Both the position numbers and the translations under genes were made by a program. This document shows positions 16,042-24,818 of a stretch of 64,000 nt of DNA, one piece after another. The stretch lies in contig JAZOUV010000040.1 in assembly GCA_045658315.1 (NCBI GenBank), forward strand, positions 28,438-92,437, given 5' to 3'. Position 1 is the stretch's first letter. Every line of letters starts with the position of its first letter. Source of the DNA: RGIG1995 sp045658315. GTDB lineage: Bacteria > Bacillota > Clostridia > Oscillospirales > CAG-272. The notes under the pieces were generated by a model. That model was given only the letters and a program-made list of their open reading frames with translations. It had not been told where the DNA came from and searched no databases.

Positions 16042-17427
16042 TTATTTTACAAGCAATTCAATAACCTTTTCAAGAGCAACGGCTCTGCTTGCCTTGAACA
16101 GTACAATATCACCTGACCTAAGGTCATTTTTCAGTATTTCAGCCAAGCCTTCCGGCTCGGAAATTTTGTTATACCCGACAATAGCCGATTCATCCAGCCC
16201 TTCTTCAAGAGCACCTACGGCAATTTCAAGTGCCGAGTCTCCGTATGTATAAAGACGGTCAATATTAAGCTCTGCGGCATATCTGCCTACCGACTTGTGA
16301 AGCTCATCGGAAGTTCTTCCAAGCTCTCGCATTTCTCCCAACACTGCAACGGTTCTTCTTTCCTTGCCCAGCTCGGCAAGGACGGAAAGGGACGCTTTCA
16401 TTGATTCAGGACTTGCATTATAGCAGTCTTCAATTATGGTATAACTGTTGTTATCGTATATTTTCTGACGCATTCCCGACGGTGTGTAATTCATGAGTCC
16501 GCGTCTAATCTCATCATTGGAAAGTCCTGCCGTTCTTCCCACCGCAAATGCCGCCATAGCATTATAAACGTTATGCTGACCTAATGCAGGAATCTCAACA
16601 TCTGCTATCTCCTCATTTTTATACCGCATATCAAATATTGTTTTATTATCCAATATGCGAATATTCTTTCCGAAGATGTCTGCCTGTCGGTTTTTTATAC
16701 CAAAGCTTATACTGTTAGGGAATCCATCTTTTTTATCCCAAAGCAACGGTTCATCACCATTGTACACTAATGTTCCGTCATCTTTAAGTCCTTCAATTAT
16801 TTCGAGCTTTGCACGTGCAATATTCTCTCTGCTTCCGAGTGCCTCAAGGTGTGCTGTACCTATATTGGTAATGACAGCCGCATCGGGTCGTGCTATTTTT
16901 GCAAGCTGGGATATTTCGCCCAATGCACTCATTCCCATTTCGGCGACAACAGCCTTATGCAGACTACTCAAAGCAGCCAAGGTCAGACTTATTCCGTAAA
17001 CAGTATTAAAGTTTCCACCCGATTTATGAGTGGGAAATCTTTCGGCAAGTACGTATGAAATAAACTCTTTTGTAGTAGTCTTTCCGACACTTCCCGTAAC
17101 ACCCACCGTAAAAGGTGCGTATTTTTCACGACAAGCCGTCGCAATATCGGATATAGCCTTAATAGTATCCTCAACTATAATATAGTTACCCTCAAAGTCT
17201 TCGGGAAGCTTTTCGCACATAACACAAACAGCCCCGTTTTTTACTGCACTGTCAATATACATATGTCCGTCTGTATTTTCGCCCTTTACCGCCACAAAGA
17301 GCGTTTTTTCGCCCACCTCACGGGAGTCAATTGATATTTCGCCTATCTCAATATCAGAATCGGTCTTTCCGCAACAAAGCTCCGCCAATATTCTACTGTC
17401 AAACTTTTCAGATAATCCGATAATCAT
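16042..17427 (-). CDS. murF: UDP-MurNAc-tripeptide:D-Ala-D-Ala ligase
   Basis: Cytosolic Mur ligase that adds D-alanyl-D-alanine to complete the pentapeptide precursor. The 461-residue protein has an N-terminal substrate domain (SIDSREV), the ATP loop GVTGSVGKTTTKEFI near residue 107, NFNTVYGISLT, EMGMSALGEI, TNIGTAHLE, and EDCYNASPESMKASL in the C-terminal domain. Those last motifs separate MurF from MurE. Its ATG overlaps the murE stop by four bases, so the two ligases are translationally coupled. Confidence 0.97.
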   Translation of the reverse strand: MIIGLSEKFDSRILAELCCGKTDSDIEIGEISIDSREVGEKTLFVAVKGENTDGHMYIDSAVKNGAVCVMCEKLPEDFEGNYIIVEDTIKAISDIATACREKYAPFTVGVTGSVGKTTTKEFISYVLAERFPTHKSGGNFNTVYGISLTLAALSSLHKAVVAEMGMSALGEISQLAKIARPDAAVITNIGTAHLEALGSRENIARAKLEIIEGLKDDGTLVYNGDEPLLWDKKDGFPNSISFGIKNRQADIFGKNIRILDNKTIFDMRYKNEEIADVEIPALGQHNVYNAMAAFAVGRTAGLSNDEIRRGLMNYTPSGMRQKIYDNNSYTIIEDCYNASPESMKASLSVLAELGKERRTVAVLGEMRELGRTSDELHKSVGRYAAELNIDRLYTYGDSALEIAVGALEEGLDESAIVGYNKISEPEGLAEILKNDLRSGDIVLFKASRAVALEKVIELLVK

Positions 17428-18875
17428 TTTCCTTTTAACCTCTTACAAACCGCCCGTGCGGCTATTTCTTTTTCGTTGAAATATTTTTTACCGAAACTGT
17501 CTATCTCGTAGTTTTCATGTCCCTTTCCTGCAAGCAGGATTATATCGTTTTCACGGGCATTAAGAATAGCATACTCAATAGCCTCACGCCTATTTTCTAT
17601 TACAATATGCGGACGTTCTTTGTCTATCCCTTTCATTATTTCATTAATAATATCGGTTGAGTTCTCCGAGCGACTGTTGTCTGACGTTACGATAACAAAA
17701 TCTGCAAGCCGTGAGGCAATCTGCCCCATGACACGTCTTTTCGACCTGTCTCGGTCTCCGCCGCACCCGAACAAAACGGTAAGTCTCTGCTCTTCCTTCT
17801 TGAAATTGCGTATGCAATAGAGCACTTTTTCCAAAGCGTCGGGAGAATGAGCATAGTCTATATACACCGAAAAAGGCAGTTCCCCAAGTTCAATCCGTTC
17901 AAGTCTGCCCGAAATATTTTTTACGGATAATATCCCCTTCTCTATAATATCGGTGTCAACCCCGTCTATATATGCCAAAGCACCTGCCGCCAATGTGTTA
18001 TACACATTAAATCTTCCGCAAAGATGTGATTTGATTTTCATTTCTTCGCTCGGTGTTACGAGGGTATAGCTAAATCCGTCTGTCCCTTCGGATACATAAT
18101 TTTTTATATAAAAGTCCGCAGTCATATCAAGGCATGAATATGTATAAATTTTCCCCGACGCAAGACTTGAAACTTGTTTGTAAAAGCTGTCATCAAGATT
18201 GTACAGACCGCATGAAGAATTTTGAAACAGCTTTGCCTTTGCCAAAGCGTATTCATTCATGCTCTTATGGAAATCAAGATGCTCGGGAGTGAGGTTGGTA
18301 AAAAGACCGTAATCAAACCTGACTCCGTTAAGCTTATCAAGCCATAAGGCGTGAGAAGAAGCCTCCATAACAATTTTTTCAATTCCCAAGTCAAAGGCGT
18401 TTTTGAGAATTTTGAAAAAGTCTTCGGAATCGGGCGTTGTCAGACCGCCGTCAAGAGTTCCGACGGTTTTTACTCTTTGTTGTGCAAGGGAATATATATT
18501 CGACAGTATTCTGCAGGTAGATGTTTTCCCGTTAGTTCCCGTAACTCCTACAAGCTTCAACATTCTTTCGGGATTGCCGTACGATTTTGCACACATGAGA
18601 GCCAATACAGCTCTTGTGTTTTTTACTCTAATATAGGGAAGCTCTGACAGAATGACGCTTTCGGTTACGCTTTCAACGACGAGCACCACAGCTCCTCTTT
18701 GTTTTGCAGTGCAGGCAAAGCTATGCCCGTCATTGTGCATACCCTTTATGCATACGAATATGTAACCGTTTTCAACCTCGCAGGCACGGGATGTAACCCC
18801 TTTAATCTCAAGGTCAAAACGCACAACGTTTGTCTGCAGAACTTCGATGTTTTCAAGATAATTATAGAGTTTCAA
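17424..18875 (-). CDS. murE: UDP-MurNAc-L-Ala-D-Glu: diamino acid ligase
   Basis: Adds the third residue (meso-diaminopimelate or lysine) to the peptidoglycan stem. The 483-residue protein shows the MurE layout: N-terminal GVTSRACEVENGYIFVC, ATP loop GVTGTNGKTSTCRIL near residue 110, MEASSHAL, TNLTPEHLDFHKSM, the YAHSPDAL hinge, and a C-terminal VTSDNSRSE block. The residue after DN is SR rather than the DNPR associated with meso-DAP enzymes, so the amino acid specificity is uncertain. It is followed by murF with a 4-base overlap. Confidence 0.95.
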   Translation of the reverse strand: MKLYNYLENIEVLQTNVVRFDLEIKGVTSRACEVENGYIFVCIKGMHNDGHSFACTAKQRGAVVLVVESVTESVILSELPYIRVKNTRAVLALMCAKSYGNPERMLKLVGVTGTNGKTSTCRILSNIYSLAQQRVKTVGTLDGGLTTPDSEDFFKILKNAFDLGIEKIVMEASSHALWLDKLNGVRFDYGLFTNLTPEHLDFHKSMNEYALAKAKLFQNSSCGLYNLDDSFYKQVSSLASGKIYTYSCLDMTADFYIKNYVSEGTDGFSYTLVTPSEEMKIKSHLCGRFNVYNTLAAGALAYIDGVDTDIIEKGILSVKNISGRLERIELGELPFSVYIDYAHSPDALEKVLYCIRNFKKEEQRLTVLFGCGGDRDRSKRRVMGQIASRLADFVIVTSDNSRSENSTDIINEIMKGIDKERPHIVIENRREAIEYAILNARENDIILLAGKGHENYEIDSFGKKYFNEKEIAARAVCKRLKGK

Positions 18876-18937
18876 ATAGCCTTTCCCCCCGAATGTTTAA
18901 AATATTTATTTAAACATCCGCAGAGAAGCTGCATTTT

Positions 18938-21196
18938 TTAGTCTGTACCGTCAGTATGTCTTAATTGAATGGTTATCAATGTTCCATTAGGCACCAACGT
19001 ACCCTCTGCAAGTGACTGGCTTACTACTCGTGCACCCGCCCCCTCATCAAAGTTCATTGCCCCGTCAACTTTAATGTTGAATCCGGCATTTGTAAGGGTT
19101 CTGTTTGCCACCGTAGCCGTCATTCCGACAACATTCGGAACTTTTATCTGTTTACTCTGCTCGGGAGTTGCATTTCCGAGATAGAGTATTACTTTACCGC
19201 TGCTCATAAGAACCGAGCTTCCGCCGGGCGGTACCTGAGACACGACCGTCGGTCCCTCTCCTTCCAACTCATATTCAAGGTGTTGGTTTCTTACGTTCAT
19301 AATTGCACTTTCCACAGTACGTCCTGTGTAATCCCAAACCTGAACATGTGCACGTTTTTGTTCTTCTTCATCAAGGGAGCTTTCTATTCCCATATAGGGT
19401 AAAACTTCTTCAAGAAGCTCTGAAATATATGGTGCTGCAACCATACTTCCGTAAATAACTCCTCCGAGAGGCTCGTCGCACACTATAAGAACAGCTATCT
19501 GTGGGTCGTCTGCGGGAGCATAAGCAACGCAGGAGCCAACGTACAGATATGATTCGCCTGCTTCGTTAAGTATATCCCTCTTCTGAGAAGTACCGGTTTT
19601 GGCGGCTACCTTATAACCTAAAACGTATGCATTTTTTGCACCGCCGTCTCCGGAAACACCCTCTTCAAGCACTGTTGAAATATACTCAGAAGTGCTCTTG
19701 CTTATAACCTGTCTCTTTACGTTTGTTTCGTAACTCTCAATAATATTGCCTTCCGAATCAACAACCTTATCAAGCATATGTGGAGTTACCACGTAACCGC
19801 CGTTTGCAACAGAGGCTATTGCCGTAATCTGCTGAATGGGCGAGGTCTTAAAGGTCTGACCGAAAGAATAAACCGACAGTTCAACATTCTTCAATCCCGA
19901 TCTGCCTACATAAATACCATCGGCTTCTCCGCGTAGGTCAATTCCCGTTTTGCTTGTATAGCCGAAGGAATTAAAGTAATCGTAGAACAGATCAGAACCT
20001 ATTCTGTGACTTACCGTAACCAATGTAGGGTTACAAGACTGCTGAAGCATCTCAGAGAACACCCTTGTTCCGTGTCCCGTTAGCTTGTGGCAGTGAATCG
20101 GCTTTGGATAACCGTCAACTCTAATGTAGCCTCTGCAAGTAAAAGACTCCAAAGGGTCTATCAGATTTTCTTCAATAGCCATAGATGCCGTAACTACTTT
20201 AAATGTAGAACCGGGCTCATACAACCATGAAACTGCTCTGTTGTTCCATGACGAGAACAAAAGCTCATTATATTTAGCCGAATATTCTTCGCTGTCGCTC
20301 GGCAAAGCCAGCTCGTCGAGCTTAGCCTGATAAACATCGTTCAATTTTCCGGGAGCATTGAGATCAAAGGTAGGATACTGTGCCATAGCAAGTATTCCGC
20401 CCGTATTAACATCCATTACAATACCCGTTACACCACCGCCGGAAACGGATTCTTCGTATGACAGCTTAATCTGTTTTTCAAGAAGCTGTTGAATACGCAT
20501 ATCAATGGTAGTTACAATATCATAACCGTTCTGAGCATTGATATAGCTTTCATACTTGAAGGGCATATCCATGCCGAGACCGTTTTTTGCTGTTATATAT
20601 CTGCCGGGAGTTCCCGTCAAATATTTGTCATACTGAAGCTCAAGACCGTAGCTTCCGCCATCCGTACCCATAAATCCGATAACGTTTGCCGCCAAGGCGT
20701 CATAGGGGTAATATCTTTTGGTCGTTGCCTCAAGATGTATTTGTTTGGACAGATCGTTTTCCTCAATAAAAGCACGAACTCTGTCCGCATCTTCTTTTTC
20801 TACGTTTCTCTTAACAGTTTCATCTGCTCTGTTTTCTCTCAAAGCACGGTTGTATATAGTATCATAATTAACATTCAAAAGCTCAGCAAGATTTCGGCAA
20901 ATGAATACCGCCTGCTCGTTGTCTACAATATCGACGGGAGAAATAAACACACGCCAAACTGAAACGTTAGTCGCAAGCACAACACCATTTTTGTCAAGTA
21001 TCTCACCGCGTTCCGCAGATACGGTACTGGTTCTTTGAACATTGTCGGAAACACTTCTCTGATACTCTTTGTGATGTATAACCTGCATCCAAAAAAGCCT
21101 GCCTACAAGAACACCCCAAAATACTACAAAAAATAACAACAAAGCAGTGCTGCGTCTTTTTATAAACTTATTCAATTTACCGTTCATTTTCCCCAC
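18938..21196 (-). CDS. ftsI: Class B penicillin-binding protein with two PASTA domains (FtsI/PBP2B-SpoVD type)
   Basis: Septal transpeptidase of 752 residues that crosslinks peptidoglycan. It has a short basic N-terminus, one membrane helix (about 16-35), a dimerisation domain, then the transpeptidase with PGSTFK (Ser-x-x-Lys), SCNPT (SxN) and AKTGTSQ (KTG). Two PASTA repeats end the protein, about residues 620-680 and 685-748. It lies between ftsL and murE. B. subtilis has two paralogues here, PbpB for division and SpoVD for spores; only one is present in this cluster, so it may do either job. The FtsW gene downstream is the likely partner. Confidence 0.92.
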   Translation of the reverse strand: MGKMNGKLNKFIKRRSTALLLFFVVFWGVLVGRLFWMQVIHHKEYQRSVSDNVQRTSTVSAERGEILDKNGVVLATNVSVWRVFISPVDIVDNEQAVFICRNLAELLNVNYDTIYNRALRENRADETVKRNVEKEDADRVRAFIEENDLSKQIHLEATTKRYYPYDALAANVIGFMGTDGGSYGLELQYDKYLTGTPGRYITAKNGLGMDMPFKYESYINAQNGYDIVTTIDMRIQQLLEKQIKLSYEESVSGGGVTGIVMDVNTGGILAMAQYPTFDLNAPGKLNDVYQAKLDELALPSDSEEYSAKYNELLFSSWNNRAVSWLYEPGSTFKVVTASMAIEENLIDPLESFTCRGYIRVDGYPKPIHCHKLTGHGTRVFSEMLQQSCNPTLVTVSHRIGSDLFYDYFNSFGYTSKTGIDLRGEADGIYVGRSGLKNVELSVYSFGQTFKTSPIQQITAIASVANGGYVVTPHMLDKVVDSEGNIIESYETNVKRQVISKSTSEYISTVLEEGVSGDGGAKNAYVLGYKVAAKTGTSQKRDILNEAGESYLYVGSCVAYAPADDPQIAVLIVCDEPLGGVIYGSMVAAPYISELLEEVLPYMGIESSLDEEEQKRAHVQVWDYTGRTVESAIMNVRNQHLEYELEGEGPTVVSQVPPGGSSVLMSSGKVILYLGNATPEQSKQIKVPNVVGMTATVANRTLTNAGFNIKVDGAMNFDEGAGARVVSQSLAEGTLVPNGTLITIQLRHTDGTD

Positions 21197-21317
21197 CCCC
21201 GAGAGAGTTTACAGCATTCTGCCCCAATCAACCAAAAGAGAGTAAAGAGTATATTCACAATACACCACTCTACTCTCATCTACGCAAAAACGCCTTACGA
21301 TTAAATTTTATTCAGCT

Positions 21318-21908
21318 TCAGTTGATATATTCCACCAATTCTCTGAAATTCTCACCAATGGAACTCATAACCGTGTTTATCAGACTGTCTTCTGTGGTTT
21401 CGGGCTCTACAACCTCGATTTTATCTTCATTGCCGATAACAACATATTGTTTTTTTACTTCATCGGCTTTTACCATCCCAAGTTCATTCACAGCAGCATC
21501 TTCGATGACTCTAAGGTCATTCTTCAGTTCGACATCCAATCTCAATTCTTCTTCTTGCTTCTGGAGTTCGGACAATTTATTCTGGAGTGCCGAGATATCC
21601 TGGGTAAACTCATTGATCTGAGCCATGGTAAGCATCATGAACATGAACAGGACAGTGCAGATAACTGACACAAACACTACAGAAGTCGGAAAAGGCATGG
21701 TTTTCTTCGCCTTAATTGTCCGAACCTTCGGCGTCTCGTTTACAGCAGCAACGACTTTTATATTATCTGATTCAAGTGCATGCCTTGCGACAGCACGTGT
21801 TTTGTTTCTTGTTTTCGCGGCAATATTTTCTTTTTCGGCAATATTCACGTCTCTATGAATATTTTTCGCCTTTTTCTTCTTTTCTTCGTACGACTTTTCG
21901 TAAGTCAT
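21318..21908 (-). CDS. ftsL: FtsL-like septum protein
   Basis: A 196-residue bitopic protein. It has a long basic cytoplasmic N-terminus (about 70 residues with many Lys/Arg), one membrane helix at about 72-96, then a coiled coil (INEFTQDISALQNKLSELQKQEEELRLDV), and the short AVNELGMVKAD motif of FtsL/DivIC proteins. These form a complex with FtsQ/DivIB that controls the FtsW-PBP pair. The acidic tail after it is unusually long. FtsL is favoured over DivIC by its place between rsmH and the class B PBP. Confidence 0.82.
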   Translation of the reverse strand: MTYEKSYEEKKKKAKNIHRDVNIAEKENIAAKTRNKTRAVARHALESDNIKVVAAVNETPKVRTIKAKKTMPFPTSVVFVSVICTVLFMFMMLTMAQINEFTQDISALQNKLSELQKQEEELRLDVELKNDLRVIEDAAVNELGMVKADEVKKQYVVIGNEDKIEVVEPETTEDSLINTVMSSIGENFRELVEYIN

Positions 21909-21982
21909 ATTCCGCTCCCCCTAATTTATTTACCCCTATTATTCAAAATAACATATCGAAATTCCCTATTTCCGAAATGTTA

Positions 21983-22924
21983 TTATATCCTTTCGGCAAC
22001 ACGAAGCTTTGCACTTCTCGACCTCGGATTTTCTTCAACTTCTCTTTCTGAAGGCAATATCGGTTTCCTTGATATCAACTTCAAAGCCGGCTGTTTCCCA
22101 CACATGCACACCGGAAAATCGGGCGGACACGTACAACCTTTTATAAGTCCCGCAATAGTCTTTTTGACTATTCTGTCTTCAAGCGAATGGAAGGAAATCA
22201 CAGCCAACCTACCGCCCTTTTTCAGTCTTTCAACCGCGGCGGTTATAGCAGGTTCAATAGCATCAAGCTCGCCGTTAACCTCTATTCTTATCGCCTGAAA
22301 CGTCCTCTTTGCAGGATGAGGACCGTCTATTCTCGCCTTTTGAGGTATTGCGGCTCTGATTATATCCGATAATTCCGCAGTAGTCTCTATAGGCTTCGCC
22401 TCTCTCGCTTGTTCAATAAAGCTTGCAATACGGGGAGCAAATTTCTCCTCACCGTAATCGTATATTATCTGCTTTAACTTATCCTTAGAATAGGTATTAA
22501 CCACGTCGTATGCAGTCAAAGCATCGGATTTGTTCATCCTCATATCGAGGTATCCGTCGTTGTTGTAGGAAAAACCTCTTTCGGCCGTGTCAAGCTGATA
22601 TGACGATACGCCAAGGTCGGCAATCACACCGTCAACAGTCTCTATTCCAAGGTTATCAAGTACACTGCCTACATTTCGGAAATTGTCTTTCACAAAAATT
22701 ACTCTGTCGGAAAACTCAGCCAGTCGTTGCCCTGCCGCTTCGAGAGCATCGTCATCTCTATCAAGACAAATATGCTTGCCTCCCTCGGTCAACCTTTTTG
22801 CAATCTCGTAAGAATGACCGCCGCCGCCCGTTGTCAGATCAACATATATTCCGTCAGGCTTTACATCAAGTCCGTCTATACACTCATTAAGCAGGACGGA
22901 GTAATGAGAAAACACAATACTCAT
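21983..22924 (-). CDS. rsmH: 16S rRNA m4C1402 methyltransferase
   Basis: S-adenosylmethionine-dependent enzyme that N4-methylates C1402 in the ribosomal P site. The 313-residue protein begins with FSHYSVLLNE, has VDLTTGGGGHS for SAM binding, GVIADLGVSSYQLD, RGFSYNNDGYLDMRM, and the C-terminal TFQAIRIEVNGEL and FHSLEDRIVK blocks. It is the second gene of the dcw cluster. The start codon touches the mraZ stop with no gap, so both are expressed from the mraZ promoter. Confidence 0.98.
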   Translation of the reverse strand: MSIVFSHYSVLLNECIDGLDVKPDGIYVDLTTGGGGHSYEIAKRLTEGGKHICLDRDDDALEAAGQRLAEFSDRVIFVKDNFRNVGSVLDNLGIETVDGVIADLGVSSYQLDTAERGFSYNNDGYLDMRMNKSDALTAYDVVNTYSKDKLKQIIYDYGEEKFAPRIASFIEQAREAKPIETTAELSDIIRAAIPQKARIDGPHPAKRTFQAIRIEVNGELDAIEPAITAAVERLKKGGRLAVISFHSLEDRIVKKTIAGLIKGCTCPPDFPVCMCGKQPALKLISRKPILPSEREVEENPRSRSAKLRVAERI

Positions 22925-23356
22925 TTAGAACCCAAGAGACATAAGTGTTTCTGCAAGTTCTTCCGAATTCATATCATTTTCTGCGATCCACTTGTCTTCA
23001 TCCCAGACTTCAACGTGGTTTCCCACTCCGATAACGTAAACGTTTTTATCAAGACCTGCATATAATTTGTGCGACTGTGTAATAAGCACTCTTCCCTGGC
23101 TGTCTATCTTCGTCTTAACAGCAGATGCCATAAGCGTTCTCTTAACGCGTCTTGCCTTCATTTCGGGAAGCTGATTGAGTTTTTCGGTAAATGCATCCCA
23201 AGCCTCTTTGGGATAAACGGCAATACAGGTATCAACGCCTTTTACGACAAAGACCTCTTCGCCCAATTCTTCACGCATGGTCGCAGGAAGAAACATTCTG
23301 TTTTTCGGGTCAATCGAATGCTTATATTCACCCGTAAACATGAATTCGCCGATCAT
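22925..23356 (-). CDS. mraZ: MraZ, repressor of the dcw cluster
   Basis: A 143-residue AbrB-fold DNA-binding protein that forms a ring and binds repeats in the leader of its own operon. Two repeats of the fold are visible: FTGEYKHSIDPKNRMFLPA with FVVKG and YPKEAW, and SAVKTKIDSQGRVLI with the similar second half ending VWDEDKW. It is the first gene of the division/wall cluster. The promoter at 23535-23563 is followed by a set of AGTG repeats that are its likely operator. Start supported by a GGGAGGTGAGG ribosome site. Confidence 0.97.
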   Translation of the reverse strand: MIGEFMFTGEYKHSIDPKNRMFLPATMREELGEEVFVVKGVDTCIAVYPKEAWDAFTEKLNQLPEMKARRVKRTLMASAVKTKIDSQGRVLITQSHKLYAGLDKNVYVIGVGNHVEVWDEDKWIAENDMNSEELAETLMSLGF

Positions 23357-23485
23357 TTACCTCACCTCCCGTTTCTTTCATTTTTATATATACATATTGG
23401 ATAAAAAGCGACAAAAAGGGTATAAAAAACAAATGTCCCGAAAGTAGCTCCAACCGTTTTTCTCCATATTCAAGTCATATTGGTT

Positions 23486-23544
23486 CACTTCAACGCCACT
23501 TCACTGACATTTCACTACACTTTACACCACCACTATTGTACACT
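23486..23544 (-). promoter_or_regulatory. Candidate MraZ operator: phased AGTG repeats
   Basis: Seven AGTG motifs on the minus strand start (by low coordinate) at 23486, 23497, 23502, 23513, 23518, 23531 and 23541. The first five alternate 11- and 5-base steps, so they fall on one or two helix faces. Several read AAGTG(T/G/A), close to MraZ boxes described in Mollicutes. They lie across and just downstream of the start site, where MraZ boxes are found in other bacteria. Confidence 0.65.
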
Positions 23545-23563
23545 ATCTCCCCAAATTTTTCAA
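23535..23563 (-). promoter_or_regulatory. mraZ / dcw cluster promoter
   Basis: Minus strand TTGAAA (23558-23563), 17-base spacer, TACAAT (23535-23540). The transcript would have a leader of about 170 bases before mraZ, holding the AGTG repeats. The rest of the gap between mraZ and the coaD terminator shows nothing else recognisable. Confidence 0.7.
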
Positions 23564-23714
23564 TAGTTTTTTACATTTTTTTAGAACTTTATCATTTTAA
23601 CAATTATCGCCTCATACTATTTGTGCACCTTGCACAACTTTTTCTTTATTTTGCCGAAAAAACGACAAAATTACAATCCCATTTTCTCAATATTATCCAA
23701 ATTTTTGTACAAAG

Positions 23715-23752
23715 AAAAAACATCCCTTACTCTATTTAGAGCAAGGAATGTC
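23715..23752 (-). terminator. coaD operon terminator
   Basis: Minus-strand ACATTCCTTGCTCT / AGAGTAAGGGATGT stem followed by TTTTTTC, 34 bases past the coaD stop. Confidence 0.85.
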
Positions 23753-23785
23753 ATTTCTTGTAAAATTTACGGGAGAAAACAGTAT

Positions 23786-24262
23786 TTACATCTTATTTTT
23801 TATAAACTCATCCACACCTTTAGGAACATACGGTGTTACATCACGTCCGTATTTTATCATATCACGCACAAAGGTAGAGCTTATATGCTTATATTCGGGC
23901 AATGAGGGCATAAAAATCGTGTCATATCCGCCGATGCTTCTGTTTATAACAAAAAGATCATATTCATACTCAAAATCCATAGTATCACGAATTCCTTTGA
24001 TAATATAATCAATGTTATGAGCTTTTGCGTAGTCCACAACAAGCGTATCAGTTATATCCGCGTGAACATTAGGCAAATCCCTTACGGCAATTTTCAGCAT
24101 CTCATAACATTCAGCCCCAGTAAAACCGCCCTTCCCCTTTTTTTCGGTATTTTGGAAAACAACAACGTACACTTCATCAAAAACGCCCGCACATCTTTCG
24201 ATTATATTGTAATGTCCGACAGTTACAGGGTCAAAGCTTCCCGGTATCAATACTTTTTTCAT
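23786..24262 (-). CDS. coaD: Phosphopantetheine adenylyltransferase
   Basis: Penultimate step of coenzyme A synthesis: adenylates 4'-phosphopantetheine. The 158-residue protein starts MKKVLIPGSFDPVTVGHYNII, with the TxGH-type nucleotide motif at the front, then KGIRDTMDFEYE and the C-terminal SSTFVRDMIKYG (ISSTxVR) motif. The start at 24262 is preceded by GAAGGGAG; upstream in-frame codons lie inside rsmD. It overlaps the rsmD 3' end by four bases, a pairing common in Firmicutes. Confidence 0.97.
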   Translation of the reverse strand: MKKVLIPGSFDPVTVGHYNIIERCAGVFDEVYVVVFQNTEKKGKGGFTGAECYEMLKIAVRDLPNVHADITDTLVVDYAKAHNIDYIIKGIRDTMDFEYEYDLFVINRSIGGYDTIFMPSLPEYKHISSTFVRDMIKYGRDVTPYVPKGVDEFIKNKM

Positions 24263-24816
24263 AAATCTTCTCCCTTCTTGCAAAGCACGGTAATATACAC
24301 CCGTCCGTATTTGTTATGCTTCACCGTTTCAAGTCCTTCACAGGTATATTCAACATCGTCCTCGCTCTCGCAAACCACTTTAGCATTGCGGTTAAGCAGG
24401 TCATATTTAACGAGGCTCTCTAATATCTCGGGCAATATCTTCATAGAATACGGCGGGTCGAGAATAACTATATCAAATTTTTCTCTCCCCTTTGCTCCGC
24501 GGAGATAATCCTTGTAGTCCACATTGACTATCTTGCACTTTTCTATAAGTCTTGTCTTCTTTGCGTTTTTTTTGACAATTTCCATTGCATCAAGGTTTCT
24601 TTCAACAAAGGTACAGCTTCCTGCCCCCCTACTAAGTGCTTCAAGCCCCATTTGACCGCTTCCCGCAAACAGATCAAGAACACGTCTGTTTTCAAGCTCA
24701 AATTGAAGCATACTGAAAATAGATTCTTTAACTCGCTCTGCCGTAGGACGCGTATCAAGCCCCTCAAGAGTTTCGAGTTTGGTACCCTTTGCAAGTCCCG
24801 TTATTATTCTCATCAC
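24259..24816 (-). CDS. rsmD: 16S rRNA m2G966 methyltransferase
   Basis: Methylates guanine 966 of 16S rRNA on the assembled small subunit. The 185-residue Rossmann methyltransferase begins MRIITGLAKGTKLETL, has TRPTAERVKESIF, the SAM loop VLDLFAGSGQMGLEALSRGA and the catalytic DPPYSM motif. Either GTG 24816 or ATG 24813 may start it; a GGAG site 7 and 10 bases upstream respectively suits both. It lies 2 bases after the uvrC stop and overlaps coaD. Confidence 0.95.
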   Translation of the reverse strand: MMRIITGLAKGTKLETLEGLDTRPTAERVKESIFSMLQFELENRRVLDLFAGSGQMGLEALSRGAGSCTFVERNLDAMEIVKKNAKKTRLIEKCKIVNVDYKDYLRGAKGREKFDIVILDPPYSMKILPEILESLVKYDLLNRNAKVVCESEDDVEYTCEGLETVKHNKYGRVYITVLCKKGEDL

Positions 24817-24818
24817 AG

